64,000 nucleotides of DNA from Epinephelus fuscoguttatus (lineage: Eukaryota; Chordata; Actinopteri; Perciformes; Serranidae): the NCBI RefSeq assembly GCF_011397635.1, contig NC_064756.1:36434633-36498632 (forward strand), given 5' to 3'. Under the pieces are notes generated by a model. That model saw only the letters and a list, made by a program, of their open reading frames with translations, did no database searches and was not told the DNA's origin. Both the position numbers and the translations under genes were made by a program. Position 1 is the first letter of the stretch. Each line of letters opens with the position of its first letter. Shown here piece after piece: positions 24,603 to 35,987 of this stretch.

Positions 24603-25580
24603 GGCCTCCAAACAGGCAGAATCCCAAAAGGGCAATTGTACATGAAACTCTAGCCAGTGTCTGATACATTTTTTTTAGAATAATGCTTTAACCTTTGAAA
24701 CTTTCTTTTACTGATGATCACATTAAAAATGTGCAGAAGATAATAATATAATACAAAAAACATGCTGTATTGCATAACATTACACATGCCTATGGCAGAT
24801 ATGTGTCCAAAGTGGCTTATATTTTAATAGCCTGCTTGGATCAAAGGAATTTGTGGTTCAGTGTCTTGCATTGAGTTCCAACAAGGTGGCCAGGGAATTT
24901 CATCAGCCACCCCAAAATTTCTGACACATAATGGCTTCTGACTCCGTGCAGCATTGCTTTTGACCTGCCAGTTAATCTTACAACCATTTTTGAATTAATA
25001 TTTCAAAGCTCATTAAAAAAATGAGAATAAAAATAAAGAAGAAATTTTAACAATTGTGGTTGAAAATAGGTTGTCACTCTCGAACAATTCAAACAAACAG
25101 AAGAATTTAATGAGGTGAATGTAATTTATTTGGAAAAACAATAAAGCAAGGCATTTTGATGAAAATCTAATAAAACTTTTACCAGAAACAACAGGGACCT
25201 CACAGCCTAATTCAAGTGTACAAAGGCAAAAAGAAGAGCTAAGTGCACTTGACTTCACTCTCAAAGTGAGTCTGTTTTGGAAGCCCTGGGGAGATGTTTT
25301 AAAAATGAAAAAGCATAAAAACAGGTCAGCCTTTTCTGTATTCACCATTTTACAAGCAAAACTTGTGAATATGTTTGACCTTTTCTCCATATTTGCTGCT
25401 GTAGAGCCCTCTGCTATAGTCCTACCAATCAACCATCACATAGCCTTTAACATATAGCAGTCACATGATATCCAGACCCAGACAAATACAAGAATATTCC
25501 CAGTTTCAGTCCTTGCTTATCACGGTTTCTTTGCAGTATTTATGATTTAGATGCCTTAGACTAAAGGCTTAAATCCAAAT

Positions 25581-25613
<33 letters not shown>

Positions 25614-25744
25614 GACATTAATCTCAAATTTTGATGTAACACATGACTGACTTTTCAAACCCGATTTGAGCCACAAACCTTCAAAGACTTTCAAGGAATA
25701 CTGAGGCTGGTAGAAATCAACAAAGTCAACCCAGGGGTGATGGT

Positions 25745-26815
25745 GAAAGTAGGCCTACATTTACTCAAGTACTGTACTTAGGTACAATTTTCAGGTACTT
25801 GTACTTTATTTTAGTATTTCCATTTTGTTCTACTGTATAGGCCAACTTCTACTCCACTATATTAAGAAAGAAAATATTGAACATTTGACTCCCCTACATT
25901 TATTTAACATTAGTTACTAGTAACAACTTGCTAGTTCAGATTACTAAAAGAAAATAATATACATTATTCTGAAAAGGCACATTCTACATAATGAGTGGGC
26001 TACTTTTGATGCCAATACTCATTTAGCTTATTTAAGTAAGAATCTGAATGCAGGACTTTCACTTGTAATAGAGCATTTTTTAATAGGAAGCCTTTGTTGT
26101 CATTGTACACTGTACAACAAAATATCACCTCTCCTGATCAATGCAATAAAAAGAAACAGGCAAACACCACAAAACAAAACAACTTTAGCAAACATCCTCA
26201 GTCGACAACACAGGTTCCAAAGAAACAAGTAAAAAGTAAAATTTATAAAAATAGAAAGAAAGAAAATTTTGCACTACAACCAGAGTATTTATCGAAATAG
26301 AGTAAATGTAATTATTGCACTGGAATGAATGTAATAATGGCACTATAACAAATGTGATTATTACAATAAATAAGAGTATTTATTGACCAAGAGTAAATGT
26401 AATATTGCACTAGAAAAAGAGTATTTATTGCACTTTATCAAATGTAATTATTGTTCTAATAGATCAAATTATTGCAATAAAGAAGAGTATTCATTGCCTA
26501 AAAATAAATGTGATTATTGCATTACAATAAATGTATTTATCAAAATATAATAACAGTATTTAATGAGAGTAAATGTAAATGTTATTGCACTACAATAAAT
26601 GTACATATTGCACGAGAATAAATGTGATTATTGCACAAGAATAACAGAATTTATTGCTCCAGAATTTTTTTTATTATTGCACTAGTATGTAATTAATGCA
26701 TTCGAATAAATGTAATCATTGCATTTGAATCCGTAGATTTGCCCTCGAAAGACAAATTGTGCTATAGCTACTTTTAGTTAAGTAAAAGATCTGAGTACTT
26801 TTTTCCACCACTGGT
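25745..26815 (+). repeat. ACTCAAGTACTGTACTTAGG-type element, second copy
   Basis: It carries ACATTTACTCAAGTACTGTA, CAATTTTCAGGTACTTGTAC and ACTTCTACTCCACTATATTA. After a long internal expansion it ends AAGATCTGAGTACTTTTTTC then CACCACTG. The terminus is the reverse complement of the CAGTGGTG start of the copy at 22744. Confidence 0.7.
26290..26735 (+). repeat. Degenerate AT-rich minisatellite
   Basis: About 14 imperfect units of roughly 30-35 bp built around AATAAATGTAATTATTGCAC, with half-units AAGAGTATTTATTGCAC. Units differ by substitutions and small indels, so the array is old. It lies inside the element at 25745-26815, about 350 bases upstream of the blvrb start. Confidence 0.75.
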
Positions 26816-27060
26816 GAGGAGTAATATGAACAGATGAACAGCAGTCTGTGAGCAGCAAGGCTCCTTTAAGTCTCCCTGTGAGAGGAGGAGTCTGAGCTGC
26901 GGAAGCGCTTCTGCTGCTGTCACATAAGAGAGGCGTTTCTACATACTTGATATGTCATGTCAGTGTGACTTCATAAGTGAAAGTGCCCTCAGCTTTATCG
27001 GACGCAGCTTGTTTGAGCGTCAAGTTGTTGCTGTGTATTGGAACTCGCTTATTAGGAATA

Positions 27061-30000
27061 ATGTCGGAGAGCATCAAAAACGTCGCGATATTTGGAGCCA
27101 CGGGAATGACCGGACTGGCGACCCTTCCACAAGCAGTGGCTGCAGGTGAGGACTGAGAGTAGAACACAACACAATAGGAGAGAATAGAGGGACATACTGG
27201 GGTCATTCATGGGTCCCAGTAGGTCCCTTTAGTAATTTTACATTAAAGTTGTACACAATAAGAGTTTGCGCCACAGAGAAAAGAAGTGTTGTCTGTTGTG
27301 GTCAAAGTTTTCACCCTCCAGCCTGTAGGCTATCTCTCAGCCTTGGTTTATAGTGTGATGGCCCTAGATTTACTGAGTCTGCAGTATTAGTCAATATCTT
27401 AACATCACGAGATTGATGATAACAGAAATGATTCATAAAAAAATAAAAAACTGTTGGGCTTCACAGTGTCAAGTAGTCCACATCTACTTCTGCTATGGAT
27501 TTAGAATTGGTCAGTTAATCAATAAAGTATCAATAACGTGATATAAGACTAGAAAGGATTGTGCTTAGCCTATTGTAAAGTTGTTATAAACCTAACTTAT
27601 AGTTTTATCTCATGTTTGAACTTAGTCATAAACTCCACATTACTATTTTTCCTCAAACTTTCCTTCTTCGTCTTTTGTCCTCAGTAAAACATATCATTAT
27701 ATATCCATATAAAGTTATTTGCTGGAAACTATGTTGATAATTGATTCTATCAAAATCCACTAGTCTCACTCTAATGTACAGTTTTGAAGATTTTAGCAAA
27801 TGCAATATTTTATATGATGATTTTGATTTAGCAGCATTTTCACTTCCTCTCTCCCTCCTCACCATGTAGCAAAAAAAAAACTGTTAAGTCATGACAGACG
27901 TTACAGGTTATCATTATGCTGAGTCATATCAGGCTGAGAGCTGATAGTAGAAGCTGTTCACTATCTTGCCTAGACAGAGAGGGCGGGATCACCTTCATGT
28001 AGTGGGTGAAGTTATCATGGGAGCTTCAGGAAGAGACTCTTTTGTTCTGGCTCCACTTTGAAGACGTTGAAATCATGTCATCTGTTGAAATGTAATATCA
28101 GCTTCAGTAAATTTTAGAACACATGCAACAATTACTGCACAATAACCAATATGACTAACAGTATGAGTATGTTATCAAGCAGGTGAAATGTTCAGTTGTC
28201 ATAGTGTCACTAGTTGTCTAAAACTGAATAAAAGTGAATCTCATTCTCTTACTTCTTCCCCTTCTCTTTCATGACCTTGATGGAAAATGTCATAAGCTCC
28301 TGCAACATGTGAGGGAGAAATATGAGTTTAGGAAATGTGTTAACAGATTAGGACAATGATTTAATGCATAGGAGTATCAAAGTGATGATGGTGCGAGTGT
28401 GTGTTTCTACTGCATCCCTGTTTTATTTCCATGCTTCCTCCCTCAGGATACAATGTAACGCTGCTGGTGCGGGACCCTGCTAAACTGCCTGCTGACCACA
28501 AGGCGTCCAGAGTGGTGGTGGGAGACGTACTTAATAAAGAGGATGTGAAGAAGACCATGGAAGGCCAGGATGCAGTTATCATCATCCTGGGCACCAGGAA
28601 TGACCTCAGTAAGGCTCCACACTTTGAATAAGAGACACACAACCAAGCTGACATTATAAGAAAAGAAAACTAAATGCAAAACTAACACTTCTTACATTTT
28701 TCTTTCTTTCTTCGCACGTTGTTGCACATTTCCTGATGCTGTGCTCTTTGCATTTTTGAGTTCTTTGATTTTCATACAAGCTTTGGATTTTTCCATTTGT
28801 TTTGAATTTTGGTGGCCTAAATTTGCAGCATTTCTCTAACTGTAGTTGCTTTGGGCTCCTCTCACATATTCACACCAATAAGTCTCTGCACGATATTTCT
28901 TTACGTTTATTGTTAAAGGTCAAATTTCTTTGCATAACTGACTTTGGTCACCTTACGCAAGGAGGATTGTACTTTTTAATAGTGTAATAATGTAAGATAT
29001 TCACTAGAGGTCGCCAAAGAATCTGAAACACAGTATATAAAAAGGTGGATGGGATTTACAATATGACAGTAGATGTGAATGGATTTCTCCAGGCCAACTC
29101 AAAGGATTAATTGTAGATAAATCAACTTACACACAAAACAACATGCAGACATCATAGATAAAAGATAGGGTTAAAAAAAGCTTCACTTACAGTAAAATTG
29201 TCCCCTCAGTAACGAAACACTTCCTTTCTGATGCATTAACTTGCGAAATGATTTCATGTTGGTCTTCTAAATACCCCATTTACTAAAAATGAAAACATTT
29301 AAAGTTTTTAGTGTTATGTTTTCTTGTATAAACTTAACTGTGTAATAGAGCAGCTCTCTGAAATACAGTAGTTCAAATTTGATACCCAGTGGAAAGTACC
29401 AGTGTCTCAAACTATAATCCAGTACAGTTCTGATTATTTAGTTACTCTGCACCTCAAGTTTGATTCTGTGATCTGATCTTTGCTCATCAGGCCCGACCAC
29501 CATGATGTCTGAAGGCACCAAGAACATTACTGAAGCCATGAAGGCTCGTGGGATCAGCAAAGTGATCGGCTGCATGTCAGGTACAACTCATTGTTGATAA
29601 AAAATTATAACAGAGCAGGTGAGGTGGTCAAAGTGGGTAAAAGAAAAGTACCTTGAAATATATTTTGTTGAGTCCTGTTTAAGCATCTGATCAACATCTT
29701 TATCCTTATCCTTCCCAGCCTTCCTGTTGTGGGATCGCTCCAAAGTCCCACCCCGTCTGGTTCCTGTGACAGAGGACCATGACAGAATGTACACAGTGCT
29801 GAAAACATCGGGGCTGGACTACGTGGCCGTCATGCCTCCTCACATTGATAGTCAGTAGGAAGTAGAAACTAGGAGCTTTATTCCAAACAAAAATGGATGA
29901 AAACTTTCCAAACTTGTTACCGGCATAAAAGTGCTTCAGTTAGTCAGTCTGATGAAATGTGTTGGTAGATAATGGATTCTAAGCTGCTCTCTATTATCTA

Positions 30001-30572
30001 AACAGTTATGATGGTTTAAAGGTCCAGCATGTAGGATTTTGTGGCATCTAGCGGTGAGGTTGCAGAATCGAAACTTCTCTCATGTGCCAAGTGTGTAGGA
30101 GAAATACAGTGGATGCACTGACTGGACCTTTTAATTTAGATTTTTTTTTAAAGAATTGATCTGAGACTCTGTAAGATAAGACATTTTTTGTAGAAATTTG
30201 CACCCAAAGCAAAGTTCAGACATAACAATAATGCAATAAGTTGATTATGCAAAGTCAAACTAATCTTCACAGCTCTGGCAAAAACTTTTAGGCCACACAG
30301 TCAAAAAAATTGTTTTTTTTACTTGCATGCAAAAAACTTCAGATTATAAAAGCATTTGTGTGTTTTGTCATATTTTATGTGATTTCTTTTTTCTTGTTTC
30401 TGTCTTGTGCCCTCTAGATGACCTTCCTCTGACAGAGAAATACATGGCGACGGAGAACATGCTAAAAGGAAGAGCCATCTCCAAACATGACCTGGGACAC
30501 TTCTTCGTCAAGTGTCTGTCCACATCAGAGTGGGATGGCAAGACTGTAGGAGTGTGGGGAGAGTATAAATAG
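27061..30572 (+). CDS. blvrb: Biliverdin reductase B / NADPH-flavin reductase, five exons
   Basis: This is a cytosolic NADPH-dependent reductase of flavins and of biliverdin IX-beta, in the atypical short-chain dehydrogenase family. Exons are 27061-27145, 28447-28608, 29491-29580, 29719-29850 and 30418-30572. Every intron is GT..AG and in phase 1. The joined frame is 207 residues, against 206 as I recall for human. The Rossmann glycine motif FGATGMTG is at residues 11-18, with LVRD at 35-38, VVVGDV at 51-56 and LGTRND at 76-81. SAFLLWD begins at S112 and PPHI contains H154; these match the catalytic Ser111 and His153 of the human enzyme. The C-terminus keeps [15 protein letters not shown]. 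The ATG is the first of exon 1 and directly precedes the N-terminal beta strand. After PPHI the fish protein reads DNDLPLT, one residue longer than human GDQPLT. It is divergent from sptbn4 and upstream of sertad3. Confidence 0.95.
30018..30131 (+). repeat. 114-bp miniature copy of the TGTAGGATTT element
   Basis: It runs from AAAGGTCCAGCATGTAGGAT to ACTGACTGGACCTTT, keeping both inverted ends with most of the interior deleted. It lies in blvrb intron 4. Confidence 0.75.
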
Positions 30573-30710
30573 TCCTGAACAACACATCACTGATGCCCTC
30601 CGGACAGCGAGGGGGTTTAAATCTCTTCCTGTCACTGATTGCCATTCATAATATCTACCAAATCACACTCAGGAGAATTTTTATTTTTTTTTATGCTGAG
30701 ATTTCGAGTT

Positions 30711-31054
30711 AATAAAGAACTAATGTCTGTGTAGATTCAAACTGCGAGTGTGTTGTCATAAACAAGGATGCTTCCCTGTGTTAACCTTTATAATCACTAC
30801 TGGGCAGCTTTTGCTTGGCATTTTATATTTTTATACTAATTTCAATTTTATTATCAGCTGCAACTGAGTGCTGAATCTGTACTGCTGCTTCAGCTGTAGT
30901 TGTTCACATTGCTTTACATTAGAAAATGTCTTTATACATTAACAATTTTTACATATTGAATGATTCGTTTCCTATCAGTGTACATGTCTATGTTGATGCC
31001 TCCTGCTGCTGCTCTGGTGTACAGCAGATCCTTTTTATAGCTGTTAAAAATAAA
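30711..31054 (+). terminator. blvrb: Polyadenylation signals of blvrb
   Basis: AATAAA occurs at 30711-30716, about 140 bases after the blvrb stop codon, followed by a TG-rich stretch typical of a cleavage downstream element. A second AATAAA at 31049-31054 is followed by TTTATTGTGC and could give a longer 3'UTR. Which one is used cannot be told from sequence. Confidence 0.6.
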
Positions 31055-31309
31055 TGACTTTATTGTGCAAAAGGTTGTGCTGACAGAGTGACGTGTCATG
31101 TGAATGAGGAGAGCTGCAGGCTACTTGTTACTAGAGTGACAAAACAACAGTAATAGGAAATTGTACACTAATCTTCTATCATCTATGTAATTTACATTAC
31201 ACTTTACAACACAACAAGAGAAAACCAGAGTAATAGAGTAAGTCCGAGGTGGATAGTGTACTCAGTTACTATGAATATTAGTTAAAATATCCTCCTCCTT
31301 GTGTCTTAA

Positions 31310-31530
31310 TCTACAAATCAGTCTAGCTCTTATTTGATCAGAACTGGTTTTAATCACTTGGTCCATTTGTTTTGGAGAGGAAGAGAACTCTGCAGACAGG
31401 CTCCCAGTAAAAAGCTCCTGAACAATGAACACTGAAGGAACCCAACCTGGAGAGGTTTCAGGTTTCAGCTGGTTGCAATCTGCAGTCCTCACTGCTAGAT
31501 GCTACTAAATCATACACACTGCTCCTTTAA
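31310..31530 (-). repeat. TGTAGGATTT element, partial reverse copy
   Basis: It has GGTTGCAATCTGCAGTCCTC, GCTAGATGCTACTAAATCAT and the terminus ACACACTGCTCCTTTAA. The opposite end is missing. It lies between blvrb and sertad3. Confidence 0.65.
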
Positions 31531-31987
31531 TTGGAGTACCTGTACTTCTTGTGGAATAGCTAAATTAAACAAACTCGATGAAATGCTATTGGATAGGGAT
31601 TTAGTGACCATTAACAATATAATACAATATATACAATACTATAATACAATAATTATAATTACCTAACTGTGTTACATTAGTGTTATTAAATATGAGTCTT
31701 TTCTGTTGTGTTTTGGTGTTTTTTTCTCTCTTTTGGGATAAATGGGTTGGAAATTGGCATGAAAAATTTTGGACCATTCCTGTAGTCTGTCTTCGGTTCC
31801 ACAGTTCACCTCACGTGACTGTATCCTTTTTTAAAGGACAACCAGTCAGTCAGACCAGTGGCATGTGTAACTGTTGTGCAACTCCCTCTAGAGAAAAATA
31901 TGTGTGAAAGACCAAGGGCAGGCAGTATCCCGGAAACCTATAATTCCTTCAAAATAAAACCGGGCTTTTTCTTTAAAAAAAATTAAG

Positions 31988-32160
31988 AAAAAGGTCCAGT
32001 ATGTAGGATTTAAGTGAATATATTGGCAGAAATGGAATATAATGTTCATAACTATGTTTTCATGAGTTTATAATCACGTGAAACTGAGAACCAATGTGTT
32101 TTTATTACCTTAGGATAAGCCCTTTAAATATCTACATTCATCTGCTGAAGGGGGAAAGGT
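31988..32160 (+). repeat. TGTAGGATTT element, left part
   Basis: It starts AAAGGTCCAGTATGTAGGAT. It then shares TTGGCAGAAATGGAATATAA and GAGTTTATAATCACGTGAAA with the copy at 6400. No right terminus is seen. Confidence 0.65.
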
Positions 32161-32334
32161 TATCTGTACACTATGATCTAAATCTGAGTTTAAGGTGTGT
32201 ATGAAACAGCAGGATTGTTGACATTGCAACTAGTTCGGAGGCCAGTGGTGGTCCAATATGCAATTTAAACAATAACTTAACTTGAGTGCCTCCAGCACAA
32301 ATAAACAAAGAGGAGAAATTATATTATAATACAT

Positions 32335-32388
32335 AAGATAAGACATGATAAGATAAGATAAGATAAGATAAGATAAGATAAGATAAGC
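32335..32388 (+). repeat. (AAGAT)n microsatellite adjoining a LINE-type terminus
   Basis: About ten AAGAT units, followed at once by CATTAATCCCCACAGGGTAA. That sequence resembles the terminus at 22802. The microsatellite is probably the tail of that (minus-oriented) retroelement. An (AAT)n run follows at 32479-32505. Confidence 0.7.
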
Positions 32389-33666
32389 ATCATTAATCCC
32401 CACAGGGTAAATTCAGTCAGGTGTTGCAACAGATCAAAGACAGACATTAAAGTAAAAAAAATAACAACAACAATGATAATAATAATAATAGTAATAATAA
32501 TAATAAATAGGTATATGACTAGAATAAGAGAGGGATAAAATAGGAACTATCTAAGAGCAATTATAGACAAAATCACAAGGTAAAGTGACAATGGTGTGGT
32601 TAACAGCAGCAAGTCGGCTAGCCTCATGTACACAAGTAGCCTAATACTTAGTGTTGACTTTATAAATATAGCAAAATAATAGACATATAATATGGTATAT
32701 AATGTAGTAAGACAGCATAACTTAATATAGATATAATAGTAGCCAATATAATAGCATATAAGATATATTATGTTGCCTTTTCTAAAGGATGATGTCAAAT
32801 TTGGGTTTTTTTTATTTTGACAGAGACTACAGGAAACTGTTTTATGATCTGGTAACTTCATGTATTTCTCTGCCGTCCAATACACAGACCGAGGTGGAGC
32901 TAAAGCTGTTTTTTAAAGTTGCCTCGCTGGTCCTTCATGTGGCGTGAAGTCGAGGAGTGGAATTTAAAGCCAAATTGTAAACTTTGAAATGTTGATAGTT
33001 CATCTCAGTAAAAGTTGTGACTATTGACCGGTTTCCTCACTCACGCGTGTTGCTCTCAGGTAAGCCTGAATGACTTTGTCTCAACAAGAGTGATTTGGAC
33101 AACTGTCACTGTTATTACAGTTAAAACGGCTTTTCCTGAGTACGTGTACATCTGCAGAATCCACATGTTTACATGTGTTTTGTTTTTTTTTTTGTTTTTT
33201 TTTTTTGCGTTGTCTTTACTCGTATAGAAATAGTCAGTGAAATATGCACGGTTGTAACGCTCTCTGACTGTTACCATTTATGACCGGGCGTCTGTCGGCT
33301 AATACCATCTCAGAAGTTTTCTGTGTTCTTGCAGTAATTAACTTAAACATAAAATAATAAGACGTGTTGACCAGAACTACCATTCGGTTATTGTTAGTGT
33401 AACACACATACATTGCCGTTCTTAAAAGGCAATACACGCGGATGGGAATCTCTTTCCTGTCGGTGATGTAATCATTTAGGAATTAGTGCTATGCAAATTA
33501 CATAATAACAAGCCTGACAATCCGGTTCGGCCGGAGTAAGCAGGGTAGGTGTGATTTTACATATCAACATATAATATGAAGTATGATATGGTTATCAAAC
33601 GTGCCATATTAATAGTTTAAAACGTTTTGTAACGTCAAATTATTCTTATTGTAGTTAACGTACATG

Positions 33667-33687
33667 AACTCCATTACCCATAATGCC
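33667..33687 (+). promoter_or_regulatory. Staf/ZNF143-like site upstream of sertad3
   Basis: The sequence ACTCCATTACCCATAATGC matches about 15 of 19 positions of the ZNF143/Staf (SBS) consensus ACTACAATTCCCAGAATGC. It lies about 100-150 bases upstream of the presumed sertad3 first exon, the usual place for this element at vertebrate CpG-type promoters. The call is based on motif resemblance and position only. Confidence 0.45.
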
Positions 33688-33789
33688 TTTCGACACATCT
33701 TGCCCCCAACTGTAAACCTTAGCGACGTGAAACTCAAATCACGGGCGGGAGATAACTTAGTCAGTCGGCTAACAAAGTTGTAGCGTTTG

Positions 33790-33960
33790 AAACAGAGAGT
33801 TTTAACTTTTTTAAAATCGCCGAGTTATTTCCGAATTCGTTGAGCAAAACTTTACATGTTTTGGGCGTCACTGTGGAGGAAGGATAACGACATATTAACC
33901 AACAGTAACTTAACGGTGTCGACTAAACTTGCTGAGGAGAGACGGGAAGTGATTCAACAG
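33790..33960 (+). other. sertad3: Probable untranslated exon 1 of sertad3
   Basis: A donor, CAACAG followed by GTCTGT, sits at 33960/33961 in a stretch that is less AT-rich than its surroundings. It precedes an intron that ends at the acceptor of the coding exon (35125). SERTAD genes usually have one short non-coding exon followed by one coding exon. The exon's left limit is an estimate. Confidence 0.5.
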
Positions 33961-35132
33961 GTCTGTTTGCTTTAAGATACTTTACTTTTGAATTGTTATA
34001 CGTTGAACACATTATTTGTTCAACTACGTTAATCGCTTTCGTCTCGTTAATCGATAAGTTAAGTCAGTTCATCTACGTTTAAAGTTATTAAACGGCCTCG
34101 GCCGAGTAACGTTAGGTTTCTGTTTCCCTCCTAATATTGCACGATGAAGCTAATGGTGACGTCACAACCTAAACCCCCATTTAAGTTGACGGTATATTAT
34201 TACTACTTAATGACTTAGCTAACGATAAATAGAAATAGAAAACTTCGATGAACAAAATCACTCAATGGTTATTTAATTTGAAGGTATCAAATTCGTATTT
34301 TCAACAGATATTCAAACTAAATTATCTCATAGCTAAACACAATTATGTGCTTTTTCATTCTGCCAAATTTGAATTATGTTAAACACAAAACAGTAAATCC
34401 AGTTAAACACACTGAAGGTTGCACCTTATTTATTTAAAGCATTTGTTCATATATTATCACAAGGTGTTTACATTTTAACATGTTTACTGCTCCCTTAACT
34501 ATCTGTCTCAGCCCTTTCTCCTAGAAATTACGTTTATATTATAGTTGTATTAGTATACAACTAATATGAACAATGCCACAACAACGTAATTGAGAAATTA
34601 TATAGTAATGTGCAAACGTAATTTCTAGGATAGAGTTCCCTGTCTTAGTCTATGGCTGCAACTTTCAGGGTTTTTTTTTCACTGATTAGAGGCCATGAGA
34701 TTAAAACATGACAAATATTTACCACAGGTTGTCAAAGCTCAAAGTCATGCCTTGTTAGAATAGAAACAACAAAACTACAAAACAACAACAAAAAAAATTG
34801 ATAAATGTAATCATAAACAGAAAAGCAAGCAAATCCACCTCATTCTTGAGAAGCCTCAATATTTATTTGTACTACATAACATTTTCATTGATTACTATTG
34901 AGCGATTGCTTGATTATTTTATGATTCAACTCAGACATTATGAAATGTATGTATTGCTTATCTTAACAGCATTTTGATTTTTTATTATTTTGTAGTAAGG
35001 GTTTTTGAATTTCAAAAAACCCTCTTTACTTTACTAAGGATCCAGAGAAGCATCATCTACTAAATGTTAACCAATGACTTTAGCAGCAGTACAAGTCAAC
35101 TTAACGGTTTTTCCCTTCCCTGCAGTTTAAAG

Positions 35133-35987
35133 ATGGTCAAGAAGGGGCAGAAGCGTAAACACCTACCAGAGGACGTGGAGGTTTTCGACAGGAGTAGCTC
35201 AACCTGGGAGAGCCAGCGCCAGTTTGTGCTCACAGTTTCCCTGCACAAATATCAGCATGGCCTGCAGCTTCGTGACCCCAGCCTGCGGAGGTCCGTTCTG
35301 ATATGCAGCACACTGCGGTCGGTCAGCCTGGAGGGTTGTAGGGTGCCATCTGTAGCCATGGAGGTGTCACAGCCTCCTTGTAGCTCTTCATCTGAACTCC
35401 AGGAGAGTGTTTTCACTGCAGCAAAACATAACTCTACAGCCATGTGTGCTAACAGCCACTCAGCTCTTGACAGCTGCCCTCTGGTCTCTTTAAATAACTT
35501 GTCAAATTGTGCTGCAAGTAGGTCTCCGGCAAATGTCACTCTGTCTGTAAAAGATGAAGATGAAGACTGGGGATCCATGTCCATGGATTCTAATTTCTCC
35601 CTCTCTTCTGCCATCTCCTCCATTCTCACTGCACTGGACTCTGCAATTGACGGGAGCCCACAGGCAGCTCCACGGACACCTCTCAGGTCCTTGGAGAACC
35701 TGTCAGGGGCCTGTGAGGGAGGTGAGGCATGGGCGAAACAGGGAGTGAAAGGTTGTGGGGGAAGCTGGGAGGTGCAGGAAGAATGGAGAGCATTGGACAG
35801 CAGCTTGGAGGTGATGGGGTTAAGCTACCTTGGTGATCTCACTGTGGAGGATCAGTTCCAGGATATAAACACATCCTTGCTTGAGAAGGACATGGGAATG
35901 CTTGGACTGAGAGAATGTGAAGGTGGTTACCCAACTGTGGATGACCTTTTAAGGTATTTGATGTCTAAGACAGGAAATGCTCCATAG
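35133..35987 (+). CDS. sertad3: SERTA domain-containing protein 3-like
   Basis: This is a single coding exon of 284 residues. SERTAD (TRIP-Br) proteins are small nuclear co-regulators that bind CDK4, PHD-bromodomain proteins or E2F/DP complexes. The N-terminus MVKKGQKRKH is the family's basic start. Residues 26-65 carry the SERTA motif (FVLTVSLHKYQHGL, then DPSLRRSVLICSTLRSV). Two further blocks resemble SERTAD3: SLSSAISSILTALDSAIDGS followed by TPL, and GLSYLGDLTVEDQFQDINTS near the acidic C-terminal end with DDLLRYLM. The protein is longer than mammalian SERTAD3 (about 196 residues as I recall), mainly through a serine-rich insert after the SERTA domain. I chose the ATG at 35133 because it lies seven bases after a strong acceptor (TTTTTCCCTTCCCTGCAG, ending 35125). 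The ATG at 35064 would be intronic. Its position just downstream of blvrb matches the human order. Confidence 0.9.
   Translation: MVKKGQKRKHLPEDVEVFDRSSSTWESQRQFVLTVSLHKYQHGLQLRDPSLRRSVLICSTLRSVSLEGCRVPSVAMEVSQPPCSSSSELQESVFTAAKHNSTAMCANSHSALDSCPLVSLNNLSNCAASRSPANVTLSVKDEDEDWGSMSMDSNFSLSSAISSILTALDSAIDGSPQAAPRTPLRSLENLSGACEGGEAWAKQGVKGCGGSWEVQEEWRALDSSLEVMGLSYLGDLTVEDQFQDINTSLLEKDMGMLGLRECEGGYPTVDDLLRYLMSKTGNAP

Larger units (their letters stand above)
21700..27060. other. Intergenic spacer between divergent sptbn4 and blvrb
   Basis: No gene is recognised. It holds two copies of the CAGTGGTGGAA element (22744 and 25745), the LINE-type fragment, the inverted repeat at 23100 and the minisatellite at 26290. 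A GC box (GGGGGCGGGGCTT) occurs at about 22123-22137. The blvrb promoter must lie in the last 200 bases; no TATA box is evident. Confidence 0.6.
31060..33660. other. Spacer between blvrb and sertad3
   Basis: It contains TGTAGGATTT elements (31310 and 31988) and the (AAGAT)n/LINE terminus (32335). Otherwise it is AT-rich sequence without a supported gene. Confidence 0.6.

Noticed and set aside
25013-25432. 139-codon minus frame in the sptbn4-blvrb spacer
   Set aside because: AT-rich low-complexity tail, no family resemblance, no splice context.
30265-30330. GGCAAAAACTTTTAGGCCAC considered as a Tc1-type terminus in blvrb intron 4
   Set aside because: No matching opposite terminus was found nearby, so the resemblance is too weak to call an element.
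35064-35132. Upstream ATG giving a 307-residue sertad3
   Set aside because: A strong acceptor ends at 35125, so these bases are most likely intronic. The family start MVxKGQKRK begins at 35133.
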